DNA of 64,000 nucleotides, from positions 1-64,000 of the IMG/VR virus record IMGVR_UViG_3300027754_000061, one strand, 5' to 3'. The position numbers and the translations under genes are program-made. Below, piece after piece: positions 1 to 8,034 of this stretch (the first letter of the stretch is position 1; the number at the start of each line of letters is the position of its first letter). The notes under the pieces were generated by a model, which ran no database searches, was not told the DNA's origin, and saw only the letters and a program-made list of their open reading frames with translations. The DNA comes from a virus.

Positions 1-393
1 ATTGACTTCAACATAACTGGGAACAACATCTTCATCTCCTGTCGAATTTTTTATCTGTTCAAAATCCACGGCTGCCCACGGCTCACCTGATCTGTAGTGT
101 CGATCACTCAGCCGGCCTAGGTCTTCCATGTTCCAGCAATAACTACATTCTTTAGGACGTTCTTGCTGCAACATTATCTTTCGCTGAGATTTTTTATGAT
201 CAGTGTTATGCAGAGCCGCAGGATTAACTGCTATTGCCACTGGATCAATTGTGTGTAGTGGTGGATGATAACAACTGTTATTGAGTCCAGTGGGCAAATG
301 TAGGCTCACCTGTTTCCATTTGGCCAAGCACAATGCTGGCCCCAAATCGCGGTGCATCTGTTCAGCAGATGATAGAAAATTGCTTTTATTCAT
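1..393 (-). CDS. Radical SAM-type protein, N-terminal 131 residues (cut by window edge)
   Basis: An open frame begins with ATG at 393 and runs off the left edge of the window without a stop. The visible 131 residues carry a Cys-X2-Cys-Trp-Asn-X-Glu motif (C83, C86) followed by a Leu-Ser-Asp-Arg stretch. The radical SAM protein at 38912-40405 has the same kind of motif (C191, C194) ahead of its CX3CX2C core. I infer an N-terminal iron-sulfur (twitch/SPASM-like) segment of a second radical SAM enzyme whose catalytic core lies outside the window. The ATG overlaps the TAA stop of the upstream glycosyltransferase-like gene by one base (TAATG), which indicates translational coupling at the end of the accessory operon. 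Without the core, enzyme identity remains an inference. Confidence 0.6.
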   Translation of the reverse strand, partial: MNKSNFLSSAEQMHRDLGPALCLAKWKQVSLHLPTGLNNSCYHPPLHTIDPVAIAVNPAALHNTDHKKSQRKIMLQQERPKECSYCWNMEDLGRLSDRHYRSGEPWAAVDFEQIKNSTGDEDVVPSYVEVN

Positions 394-1340
394 TATATTT
401 TTGTTATATCTGTGTTGTAGTGCTGATTAATCAGTAGATTATAATTGTGATCTAATGTATATTGCATATCCCAATACATGGTTTCCAACCGATCGTGACT
501 ATGCCCTGCGATCCAATCTATTAGATCTAATATACGCAAATATCTCTCACGGCCTTCATACCCATCATATGTTTCGTCCCAAAAATCGCCGAATGTTCTG
601 AATCCCATTTGCCTTAGATAATTTAGGCAATCTTTTGCACCCATTAAAATCAATGGTTTTTTCAGCAGCATGGGACGTACTGTTTTTTCAGTTATGAAAA
701 AAGAATTACCGCTAGTGTAAGTTTCTGCCACTATGTCAATGAAGAAATTCTTGTATACTCTTTCCGTTTGTTTAACAAATCCGTCAGTTAGTGTTGCACC
801 AGGTGTGTATTGATCAACATCTTGATGGTAGCACGGAAACTGAGAAAACACATTAGAAAATTTAATTAAGCTATTAGGATCATATTTCCACAATTCTAGA
901 ATTTCAAATAGTTCTCGTTGGTCTGAATCTGCAGGATTAATCAAACAACCAATCTCACTGATAGACTTATGCGACGATAGTAGATGGGATGCAATACCTA
1001 TTCTATGCCATAGCGGGCGACCATATAACGTCCCAAATATCGATTGACGATTCCATATATGATGAGCCCGATCAATCGGTCTTGCTATGTCGAGAAATTT
1101 CCACGGGGCCGTATAGGAAACTTTGTATTGATTATGACTTTCCAATATGTTACCGGTTTCTATGGTAACATTACTAAATTTAAATTTATCCAACCACTTA
1201 TATAACCCAATGGTGGTCGAACAGCATCCTTCGGTGCCATTGATTATAACAATGTCTTGATTTTGATATTCTATTAAAAAATCAACCAACTCTGACAGAT
1301 TCCAGATAAAAGTATCAGCTGGAATAATTTTAAATCTCAT
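393..1340 (-). CDS. Putative glycosyltransferase (TEK-motif, GT10-like C-terminal half)
   Basis: A 315-residue protein. I chose the ATG at 1340 because it overlaps the TGA of the upstream gene as ATGA; a longer reading frame exists upstream but would run far into that gene. The C-terminal half has a Phe-Ile-Thr-Glu-Lys-Thr-X-Arg-Pro motif, then a hydrophobic stretch ending in Met-Gly and a Met-Gly-Phe-Arg-Thr-Phe block. This layout resembles the donor-binding half of fucosyltransferase-like (GT10-type) enzymes and of many uncharacterised marine phage proteins. The N-terminal half has no motif I can name. It sits in an operon with three GT-A-like genes, which supports a role in sugar transfer. 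Donor and acceptor are unknown. Confidence 0.5.
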   Translation of the reverse strand: MRFKIIPADTFIWNLSELVDFLIEYQNQDIVIINGTEGCCSTTIGLYKWLDKFKFSNVTIETGNILESHNQYKVSYTAPWKFLDIARPIDRAHHIWNRQSIFGTLYGRPLWHRIGIASHLLSSHKSISEIGCLINPADSDQRELFEILELWKYDPNSLIKFSNVFSQFPCYHQDVDQYTPGATLTDGFVKQTERVYKNFFIDIVAETYTSGNSFFITEKTVRPMLLKKPLILMGAKDCLNYLRQMGFRTFGDFWDETYDGYEGRERYLRILDLIDWIAGHSHDRLETMYWDMQYTLDHNYNLLINQHYNTDITKI

Positions 1341-1861
1341 TCTATTAGAAATCCCGATACTTGTAATGTGTACTTGTTTTGCATGCCTGCATTGGCTGAT
1401 AGATGCAAGTGGGAAGAGTCCCACAATAGTCCGTCGCCTGCATTCCATTTAACACTTATCTCATCATCGTATTGAAGAAAATGTCCTAGTTTCCAATCTT
1501 CAAGATAAATGTTGGCACGGACTTTGGGTTCTGTTCTATCCGGATATTGTTTGTTGATTTGATAAAAGGTATCTCGGTGTAGCGGTATCACACATCCCGG
1601 TGGCTGAGAAATACTGCTGACCGTAATTACTTCCATTCCTAATTGTCGCCCAATCTCTACAAAATCAACATCGTCTTTTTCCCACCATAGTTGATGTATT
1701 TTGGTATTTTCATAACAATAGGTAGTAGGAAATCCTCCATACCGATCATGGATATCTGTTAGTTCATAAACCTGGTGGCTGATACAGCTACCTTCATGTT
1801 GAGCATAGTCAGCAGACAAAATCTTTGAAAAATCATAATCTAAATTGATTATTTTAAGCAT
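1337..1861 (-). CDS. Putative Fe(II)/2-oxoglutarate-type dioxygenase (double-stranded beta-helix)
   Basis: A 174-residue protein. It has a His-X-Asp pair (H95, D97) in a Pro-Leu-His-Arg-Asp-Thr context and a distal His-Leu-His segment (H151, H153). A Lys-Tyr-Thr-Leu-Gln-Val strand follows, in the place where such enzymes bind 2-oxoglutarate. The spacing fits the HX(D/E)...H iron triad of the 2OG-Fe(II) oxygenase superfamily, and the size fits a minimal jelly-roll domain. These enzymes typically hydroxylate proteins, sugars or small molecules. Its stop overlaps the next gene as ATGA, and the upstream gene ends one base away, so it is part of the same transcript as the glycosyltransferases. The substrate is unknown. 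Confidence 0.5.
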   Translation of the reverse strand: MLKIINLDYDFSKILSADYAQHEGSCISHQVYELTDIHDRYGGFPTTYCYENTKIHQLWWEKDDVDFVEIGRQLGMEVITVSSISQPPGCVIPLHRDTFYQINKQYPDRTEPKVRANIYLEDWKLGHFLQYDDEISVKWNAGDGLLWDSSHLHLSANAGMQNKYTLQVSGFLIE

Positions 1862-1862
1862 A

Positions 1863-2786
1863 TCACCATCCTTCTTGCTGGCGTATTACATCTATCTCTC
1901 GAACCATGGCACCACGGTTATGCCAATTTGATCGATAGTGATATTTGAAAAACGCACTCTGTTCAGCCTCTAGGATGGCCATTGGCAAGTCCAATTGAGT
2001 ACCAATCTCAGGACCTAACTGGTTACTTAGTATGCGTGGTTGGACATCTTTCACGGTTTCCCAAATTTCAGCTAACGCATCAAAATCTTGAACCAACGTA
2101 TGATCCCAATTGGTCAGCATGGTCATGTAGGTACCTTGTCTGGAACCAGCCATGCACCACTCTCCATTTTCCACGTCCGAACCAATATTATGCCATATGG
2201 TCAAATGGTCGAGATTTCTCAACACTTGATTCTTGAATTCTTCAACAGTAGGCCGGGCACCTTTGTTCAAACACATCTTTACACCTTCGCGGAATCCAGC
2301 GCGCCATGCATGGAATGGCGATTGAGCCGGGTAGGTTGTGCTGTAGCAATCATGCATGGCCCAGTACAACGGATCAAAGCAAAACTCCACTTGTGTTTCT
2401 GTGCGGCCGTCGGTGGCTTCATGGGTACGCATGGCATTTGCAAATTCACGTGTCCATGAGCTGATGCCGCCGTTGCCGTACATGAGTCCATTCACATGAT
2501 TTCTGGCACGCCACCGGAACACTGCTCGTTCATAGTCAGCTGTGGGGAATTGCAATGTCTTGTTGAAGAAATCTGCGGATGGCAAGTTGTCACCATCTAC
2601 CAGGATGAAACGCTCGGTATCACTGGCTGCGGCAGCGGCTTTGTGTGCTGCGTCCGATCCTTTGATGCCATCCACACGCTTGGCCCACGGGATCATGTTT
2701 TTTATCTTTACCCAAAACTCTTCACGTTGTGGCTCGTCGTAGGTGAGATAGATACAATCTAAGTCTGCTATATCAATTTGATTCAT
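1863..2786 (-). CDS. Putative GT-A-fold glycosyltransferase-like protein
   Basis: A 307-residue protein. It begins with a Rossmann-like strand (Cys-Ile-Tyr-Leu-Thr-Tyr-Asp-Glu-Pro) and carries Phe-Ile-Leu-Val-Asp-Gly-Asp-Asn, with D64 and D66 in the position of the metal- and nucleotide-sugar-binding DXD motif of GT-A enzymes. The rest is rich in Trp and His and shows no named motif. Similar proteins occur in T4-like phages of aquatic bacteria, where they are usually annotated as hypothetical or glycosyltransferase-like. The gene overlaps its upstream neighbour by 14 bases. I am moderately sure of the fold and unsure of the reaction. Confidence 0.5.
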   Translation of the reverse strand: MNQIDIADLDCIYLTYDEPQREEFWVKIKNMIPWAKRVDGIKGSDAAHKAAAAASDTERFILVDGDNLPSADFFNKTLQFPTADYERAVFRWRARNHVNGLMYGNGGISSWTREFANAMRTHEATDGRTETQVEFCFDPLYWAMHDCYSTTYPAQSPFHAWRAGFREGVKMCLNKGARPTVEEFKNQVLRNLDHLTIWHNIGSDVENGEWCMAGSRQGTYMTMLTNWDHTLVQDFDALAEIWETVKDVQPRILSNQLGPEIGTQLDLPMAILEAEQSAFFKYHYRSNWHNRGAMVREIDVIRQQEGW

Positions 2787-3123
2787 ATGTTCTTTTGCTC
2801 CATTTGGTAGTGGGTTGTTGTTCTGACACCACTATGCTCACATCAGTAGGATCACAAGGTGTGCCAGTGTCTCCGGGAATGAGTTTTACACTGGTGGTCC
2901 GTGCTATTTCAATCAACTTTCCATCCTTCACTCTCATGTTGGTGTAGGACCGCGCAAAAGTCTCGGCATCAATCTCAATATATGTACCTGGAACATCTTC
3001 CATGCTGTAGAATAATATACGTCCTTGATCGTCGTGGTACAATCTAAAGAACACCGGTCGAGGCTCGGGCATTGCATACAATGCAGCCCAGAATTGTTCT
3101 TCAGTTAAGGGTTGGTTTGACAT
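2773..3123 (-). CDS. Hypothetical protein in glycosyltransferase operon
   Basis: A 116-residue protein I cannot place in a named family. The middle reads like a small beta-rich domain (Phe-Phe-Arg-Leu-Tyr-His-Asp..., Ile-Leu-Phe-Tyr-Ser-Met-Glu, Thr-Tyr-Ile-Glu-Ile), and the C-terminal tail is polar. There is no signal peptide or membrane segment. It overlaps the glycosyltransferase gene upstream by 23 bases and the one downstream by 14 bases, so it is almost certainly translated together with them. The short size and position suggest an accessory subunit, but that is inference only. Confidence 0.6.
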   Translation of the reverse strand: MSNQPLTEEQFWAALYAMPEPRPVFFRLYHDDQGRILFYSMEDVPGTYIEIDAETFARSYTNMRVKDGKLIEIARTTSVKLIPGDTGTPCDPTDVSIVVSEQQPTTKWSKRTYESN

Positions 3124-3874
3124 GATAGTGAAATGCTCCTGATTGTGCTAGGGTCTGAACACGCAGATTTCCTCGATCCCATTCCCAGATCAGCTCTTTG
3201 GTCCAGTTTTCTGTTTGGGTACCAGCATGATGCCGTTTCATATGCACTATCCGGGGATATGTAGCAAACGGCAAAGTCACTGATTCGGGTCCTATTATGT
3301 GTGCTGCCACAGCATACACAAGATCAGTTGATGGCACATCTTCTGGAAACTTCAGTAGTTTGCGGTACTCTGCCCAATGCTCGAATATGTTACGCACCAG
3401 CCCAAAGAACTCTTTTGCAGTTGGGCTCAGTCTCCAGTAAGTGATAGCGTTATACACATCGGGCAAGTTGTTTGCATCAAACACTCGGCGATAATTTCTT
3501 GCTGGGCTGGCCCGATCTTGCCAGGTTCTGCAACCTGTGCTGATCACCAGATCACGCTTGCGGAACAGGTTCCACCAGTGATCGATTGAACTGGTGATCC
3601 ACATGTCGGCTTCCAGTTTGATGGTTTCTCGGAATGGAGATTGATAGAACACTTGCCAATCATCTGCGTAGGCATTGTCAAGATTGACTCGTGTGATCAC
3701 ACGCACATGATCAAATACAGTATCTGTGACATCTTGATCCGTGACCAAGCACACCCTGGCATCAGGATGCCAGTGCTTGAGTGTTTGTGCCAGTGACTTC
3801 GCGCAGTTGAAGTAATCAACCGTGGGCGAGTTCCAGGCTGCTATGAGATAGCCTTGCTCTTCTATGACTTTCAA
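3101..3874 (-). CDS. Putative GT-A glycosyltransferase, second of a tandem paralogous pair
   Basis: A 257-residue protein. The reading frame has a TAG immediately before codon 1 and no in-frame ATG until well inside the domain, so the start is taken as TTG at 3874, preceded by an AGAGG ribosome-binding site. It begins with a GT-A-type first strand followed by Val-Cys-Leu-Val-Thr-Asp. Lys-Leu-Glu-Ala-Asp-Met-Trp (E88, D90) lies at the place of the DXD motif. The same landmarks appear in the same order in the neighbouring gene at 3816-4655, so the two look like tandem paralogues. The genes overlap by 59 bases. The glutamate in place of the first aspartate is a notable variation. Confidence 0.55.
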   Translation of the reverse strand: MKVIEEQGYLIAAWNSPTVDYFNCAKSLAQTLKHWHPDARVCLVTDQDVTDTVFDHVRVITRVNLDNAYADDWQVFYQSPFRETIKLEADMWITSSIDHWWNLFRKRDLVISTGCRTWQDRASPARNYRRVFDANNLPDVYNAITYWRLSPTAKEFFGLVRNIFEHWAEYRKLLKFPEDVPSTDLVYAVAAHIIGPESVTLPFATYPRIVHMKRHHAGTQTENWTKELIWEWDRGNLRVQTLAQSGAFHYHVKPTLN

Positions 3875-4655
3875 CTATGACCTCTAAATCTCTTTTGCCC
3901 ATGGCATGCAGATCCTGATTGGCTAGATCCACATGGTGTTTCTTTCCAGCTGAATCTGTCCATGTGATACGATAGCAATCTTCCTGCGTTTGTGTCAGTG
4001 TGTCACTGGGATACACATTGGTCAATGCACCCAAGATTGCATTGTGGGGTAGCACATGCCCATTCACGATGTTCATGGCCATGCTCAGTGAGTAATCATT
4101 GCGGTATGTGCTGCTGTGAATATGGTAGATATCTCTGTAATGCTGCCAGTGCTGTTTGATCATGTTCATGCAATCAAATATGTATTTGGCCTGTGGGCAT
4201 TTTTGAAATTGCACCACCGTGGCCCATGACATGGGCATCAACGGATTTCCAAACCAATCTAGGTCTTGCCTTCCATGCACATCCACAGACCTTGCGTAGG
4301 CCTGCAGATCTCTACCGTTGCTACAGATGCCACGTAAATTGTCGCTGGCCACTATGTAGTCAGCATCCAATAATAGAGTATTGTGCCAGGGTGTGAGATG
4401 GTATGCATCGGGTCTGCCGGCGTTGTGCCAGGTCACGGTTGCTTGGTAATCTTCAAAATTCCTTGAGCCACCTGAGCTGGACTCTGAAAAGATCACTTGA
4501 TCGAATACTGACAGATCTGCATGGTATTCATAGTCAGTGACCACTGCTACCGGAATCTCAAGATGTCTGTGTATGTTTCGTGCCGACCAAGCTGCCATGG
4601 CTATATAGTCAGTTTTTTCATTATTGAACGCAAATATCAATGCACCAGTGGTCAT
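3816..4655 (-). CDS. Putative GT-A glycosyltransferase (DXD), first of a tandem paralogous pair
   Basis: A 279-residue protein. It has an N-terminal GT-A-type strand (Gly-Ala-Leu-Ile-Phe-Ala-Phe-Asn-Asn), then Val-Ala-Val-Val-Thr-Asp near residue 40 and a classical Leu-Leu-Leu-Asp-Ala-Asp motif (D97, D99) that would bind metal and a nucleotide sugar. The pattern is that of GT8-like or other small-domain retaining transferases, but I cannot assign a family. It starts with ATG at 4655, overlapping the small upstream gene by four bases. Its last roughly 20 codons are read in another frame as the beginning of the paralogue downstream. The substrate is unknown. Confidence 0.55.
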   Translation of the reverse strand: MTTGALIFAFNNEKTDYIAMAAWSARNIHRHLEIPVAVVTDYEYHADLSVFDQVIFSESSSGGSRNFEDYQATVTWHNAGRPDAYHLTPWHNTLLLDADYIVASDNLRGICSNGRDLQAYARSVDVHGRQDLDWFGNPLMPMSWATVVQFQKCPQAKYIFDCMNMIKQHWQHYRDIYHIHSSTYRNDYSLSMAMNIVNGHVLPHNAILGALTNVYPSDTLTQTQEDCYRITWTDSAGKKHHVDLANQDLHAMGKRDLEVIVESHRRARLSHSSLELAHG

Positions 4656-4957
4656 CGTTTTTTGCTTAACTCATCATGTTCTACTAACCAGGCATTCATC
4701 TGTTCTTGCCAGTGTTGCATGGCCATGAGTCTCAGTTGTTCAGGATTGATTTTTACTGGTGTTTCGTACAAGTCTAATATTACTGCGTCACCAGGTGGCA
4801 CAGTGGCCAGTAATACCAAGAGTTCAGGACCAGCGCGCCACATACCACCGGCGTGGGCAAACAGCATCCGAGCCTCATATTTTTCTTTAAGCAAGCGTCT
4901 AGCAGATTCGTGATTGAATCTAGAGCGGGCATGTGAGATTAAACTTTCTGTGTCCAT
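4652..4957 (-). CDS. Small conserved phage protein (unknown function)
   Basis: A 101-residue protein, first gene of the minus-strand accessory operon. It is mostly helical in character (Ser-Ala-Arg-Arg-Leu-Leu-Lys-Glu-Lys-Tyr-Glu-Ala) with a central Gly-Gly-Met-Trp-Arg-Ala-Gly-Pro turn and a Glu-Thr-Pro-Val-Lys-Ile-Asn segment. Proteins with this arrangement are common in T4-like phages of aquatic bacteria, but I know no function for them. The preceding 30 bases contain no recognisable late-promoter octamer, so transcription may read through from the tail block or use an unrecognised promoter. Confidence 0.65.
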   Translation of the reverse strand: MDTESLISHARSRFNHESARRLLKEKYEARMLFAHAGGMWRAGPELLVLLATVPPGDAVILDLYETPVKINPEQLRLMAMQHWQEQMNAWLVEHDELSKKR

Positions 4958-4987
4958 ATGTGCATATTACACGATATGCAATCAAAA

Positions 4988-5011
4988 GTAAAGGGTTTTT
5001 GGACCCTTTAC
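4988..5011 (-). terminator. Rho-independent terminator after the tail block
   Basis: A perfect 8-bp inverted repeat (GTAAAGGG at 4988-4995, CCCTTTAC at 5004-5011) encloses an 8-base loop. Read on the minus strand it is followed by TTTTG. It lies two bases beyond the stop of the fibre-like gene at 5014, where the structural transcript should end. The U tract is short, so termination may be partial, allowing readthrough into the accessory operon. Confidence 0.7.
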
Positions 5012-5013
5012 GA

Positions 5014-5979
5014 TCAGACAGTGGTGGCAGTCACTGTTGGAGTTCCCCATGTATTAGAAAGATATGTTGTTTCTGGGGGAAAGTATGTGACAATGGTACA
5101 AGGTGCAGTTCCTGGAGTGGCGCCACTGGCAGCAGTTCCGCCTGATATTGGGTCAGGATCTCCGGGGCCAGAATCGTTGGCAGACCAAAGGGTTGTGATG
5201 GTGAGAACAGACCCAGTTGCATCTTTGGCCAAACTGTGTTGGATAAAGTCAGTGGTATATGGTGCAGTTGCAGAAAATTGTTTGTAAACGATTGTGGCAG
5301 CAGCACCAGATGCAAGTTGATTCCATCCAGTTCCAGTTGATAAAATTGCCGGGGTTCCTGTCCCGCCGATCTTGGTTGTACCTGTGTATGCTGTACCAGC
5401 GATGGTGGCTGATGCTGCACCAGCGGTAAGATAAATGGCACCGCATAGTGTGCTGGACAAGTCATTCCACGGTGGATCGCCGGTGAGCCCGGTACTAGAT
5501 TTGGCTACTTGAATTTTGATAGTGCCACCGGCGTTGAAAAAATATCCGGCAGCCGCAGCACTGGAGAATGTCACTGTGTTTGTAAATGTTATGGTCCATG
5601 CTGCACCCGATGTACCGCCTGTCTTAGAGTTGGTACCGGTCCACCCAGTGTATTGCGTGCCTTGTGAAACTGCATTGTATCTGTTGGTGGTAACATTGGT
5701 AAGATCGGTGTTGACTGCTGCTAGCACACTGATTGTACTACCAGCAGTGGGGGCCGACCTTGCGGTAAGAGTCGTATTGGTATGGCTTCCTAGACTGCTC
5801 AAAGTATTGACCAGACTGGCCCATTGGGTGGCAGATACTGTGCCGGCAGCAGCCACTGTGGCTAACGCAGTTTGCCCATACGCAGTATTCCAAACATCAT
5901 TGATATTAGCATTGGCCGTTGTGCTAACAAAACCATTATAGTCTGTTGCTTGAATTAATCCACCTGATGAATAAGTCAT
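5014..5979 (-). CDS. Putative tail fibre/adhesin-like structural protein
   Basis: A 321-residue protein very rich in Thr, Ser, Gly and Ala, with few charged residues, as is usual for trimeric fibre or beta-sandwich adhesin proteins. The N-terminal region is probably helical (Tyr-Gly-Gln-Thr-Ala-Leu-Ala, Trp-Ala-Ser-Leu-Val-Asn-Thr-Leu). The middle and C-terminal parts alternate short beta strands and turns. It is the last gene of the tail block, 14 bases downstream of the tail-fibre gene and just before a terminator. Exposure on the virion and receptor contact are inferred from composition and position; no enzymatic motif is visible. Confidence 0.55.
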   Translation of the reverse strand: MTYSSGGLIQATDYNGFVSTTANANINDVWNTAYGQTALATVAAAGTVSATQWASLVNTLSSLGSHTNTTLTARSAPTAGSTISVLAAVNTDLTNVTTNRYNAVSQGTQYTGWTGTNSKTGGTSGAAWTITFTNTVTFSSAAAAGYFFNAGGTIKIQVAKSSTGLTGDPPWNDLSSTLCGAIYLTAGAASATIAGTAYTGTTKIGGTGTPAILSTGTGWNQLASGAAATIVYKQFSATAPYTTDFIQHSLAKDATGSVLTITTLWSANDSGPGDPDPISGGTAASGATPGTAPCTIVTYFPPETTYLSNTWGTPTVTATTV

Positions 5980-5993
5980 TGGTCAGTTCCTGT

Positions 5994-8000
5994 TTAGTTC
6001 TTGATGGTTACTATGGCTTCAATTGTACCTGAATCCTGGGTGTGTTTGTCAACCAGACTTCTTCCAATTACATTGAATGCCGTAGCTTCCCCTGTTTTTG
6101 CTGCTCTTGCCAGGCCAGCGCCTGCAGAAACCAATCGATCGCCTTTGCGGATAACGCCAACAACCTTGACTGGAACACGTCCGGTCATGGCCACTTTGGG
6201 GTGAGTGGAATCTTCTCCTGCTCCGCCATTCATGGTGTATGCTGGGTTTGTGCTGATAACACCAAAAACATTTTCACTTAGATCCACAACAGATCTAGTG
6301 ATCTCTTGGGTTCCACCTAATTCGACCACTGTGCCCGGTTCTAATACATCATCGGCTGCAAAGCGTTCAGCAACGTCAGCATATAAAGCTGTGGTAGCTG
6401 TGGCAAACACTTGATTGAAGTAATTGCTAGAACTACCGATGTTGCCCACTGCATTGCTGCCAGTTTTGGCGATGCTAGACGTACTTATGTTGGCGCCGGT
6501 GATATTGCCAGTCACCGAAAGTGTGGTTCCTTGATAACCGCTAGCACTGACGTTCCCTGACAATACTGCCCCGGCAGCAGTTACGGTACCTGTTACACTG
6601 AGGATACTGCCATTGTAAATGTTACCAAACACAGTGTTGAAGAAGCTGGTGCTGGATCCAATATTACCAACGGCGTTGGATCCAGATTTGGTGATGCTCT
6701 GTGCGCTCAGTACATTGGCATACAAAGTGGTGGTATCAATCACTACCACATTGCTTACACCAGCCACGTTAAAGTTGATGTTGCCGTTGGTAGCACCCAC
6801 ATTACCTTCGCTGGTGCCATTAACAAACTTGGTAACACTAACACCCAGACTTAGACCGGTCAATTGACTACCGTTGCCCAGGAAGAAAGTGCCTGCCACA
6901 TTAGCTGCGGCAGTAATATTGCCTGCCGCTGAGATCAATCCGCTGGTGCGCAAGTTGCCGCTATCCACGTTGCCCGAAGATACCAGTGATACACCCGACA
7001 CCGCAGCAACAGAAATAATATTTCCACCAGTTACGTTACCAGTTGCACTAACCTGCGCAGCAGTTCGTAGATTACCACCTGTGATGTTGCCTGTAGCAGA
7101 AATTGTAGTGCCAGCAGTCATGGCATTTGACACAGCAAACGTACCATTGGCACCAACTGCTTGAGCTACGTTATAAGTTGTGCCGCCCACGTTGGCCTGG
7201 ATCACCAAGTTGCCGCCGGAGATTGCACTCTTGATATTGGCATCAGTGGTGGTGGTATTCACTGCAAATACGTTAGCAGCACCCACAGTAAGCCCAAAAT
7301 TGTTTAGCACAGCCAATGTGCCGGTAGTGGATGTGTTGGCCGTGGCGCGCATGAAGTCAGTACTGTCCAAGTTATCCAACAATGCTGCATTGGTCACTGT
7401 GCCTGCAAACACAGGAGAACCAGTGTTATACAGTGTAATACCATTGTATATGGTAGGGAATGTGGTAACGGTAGGCGAGGATGGGGTAAAACTGGAATCC
7501 TTGCTGACGATGGCCACTCTGGTATTGTTCACATACAAGCTGGTCACATAGTGAGGAGTAGCGCCCGAATCAGTGATCGTTTCTGGAATAGCACCTGCTG
7601 TTCCTTCAGCAGAAGTGTAGGCTGGGCCGACCACAGTCCAGGAAGCGCCGTTGTAAACTTTCAATTGCGAATTGGTTGTGTCCCACCATAGGTCGCCTGT
7701 GATAACATTGCTGGGTGCGCTGGATGCGCTGGTAGATCCGGTCATGACCTTGAAAGCTGTACCGTTGTACACTTTCATCAATGCGTTGGTGCTGTCCCAC
7801 CATAATTGCCCAGTGAGCGGTGCACCTGGTGCAGTGGTATTTGCAGCATTTTCCAGCAAGTGGATAAAGTTTTCGTCTAGAAATTCACCGTAGCCGGCGT
7901 AGTTTTTACCTACCAGTGTCATGCTACTAGCGGTATTAACGGTACCATCTGCGACAGTAGCAAAAATTGTACCGTTAGTTAGATTGATTGTGTATGCCAT
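5994..8000 (-). CDS. Tail fibre protein with repeats and C-terminal self-processing-like domain
   Basis: A 668-residue protein. Residues 1-140 contain two copies of a Gly-X-Leu-Trp-Trp-Asp-(S/T)-Thr-Asn motif, common at the N-terminus of fibres in T4-like aquatic phages. Residues of roughly 260-480 are imperfect repeats built on Ala-Thr-Gly-Asn-(I/V)-Thr-Gly-Gly-Asn. The last about 130 residues begin with Tyr-Ala-Asp-Val-Ala-Glu-Arg-Phe and contain Thr-Gly-Arg-Val-Pro-Val-Lys-Val-Val-Gly, as in C-terminal fibre domains I recall as peptidase G2/chaperone-like. A perfect late promoter octamer lies 26 bases before the ATG. Its repeats resemble those of the fibre gene at 62742. Confidence 0.8.
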   Translation of the reverse strand: MAYTINLTNGTIFATVADGTVNTASSMTLVGKNYAGYGEFLDENFIHLLENAANTTAPGAPLTGQLWWDSTNALMKVYNGTAFKVMTGSTSASSAPSNVITGDLWWDTTNSQLKVYNGASWTVVGPAYTSAEGTAGAIPETITDSGATPHYVTSLYVNNTRVAIVSKDSSFTPSSPTVTTFPTIYNGITLYNTGSPVFAGTVTNAALLDNLDSTDFMRATANTSTTGTLAVLNNFGLTVGAANVFAVNTTTTDANIKSAISGGNLVIQANVGGTTYNVAQAVGANGTFAVSNAMTAGTTISATGNITGGNLRTAAQVSATGNVTGGNIISVAAVSGVSLVSSGNVDSGNLRTSGLISAAGNITAAANVAGTFFLGNGSQLTGLSLGVSVTKFVNGTSEGNVGATNGNINFNVAGVSNVVVIDTTTLYANVLSAQSITKSGSNAVGNIGSSTSFFNTVFGNIYNGSILSVTGTVTAAGAVLSGNVSASGYQGTTLSVTGNITGANISTSSIAKTGSNAVGNIGSSSNYFNQVFATATTALYADVAERFAADDVLEPGTVVELGGTQEITRSVVDLSENVFGVISTNPAYTMNGGAGEDSTHPKVAMTGRVPVKVVGVIRKGDRLVSAGAGLARAAKTGEATAFNVIGRSLVDKHTQDSGTIEAIVTIKN

Positions 8001-8026
8001 TTTGAATTACCTGTTCCTGTTATCAA

Positions 8027-8034
8027 TATTTATA
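8027..8034 (-). promoter_or_regulatory. T4-type late promoter TATAAATA
   Basis: On the minus strand the octamer reads TATAAATA, exactly the T4 late-promoter consensus recognised by gp55-RNA polymerase. It lies 26 bases upstream of the tail-fibre ATG at 8000, with an AGGAA/CAGG ribosome-binding region between. It overlaps the last codons of the upstream gene, so the fibre can be transcribed separately from the baseplate operon. Confidence 0.75.
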
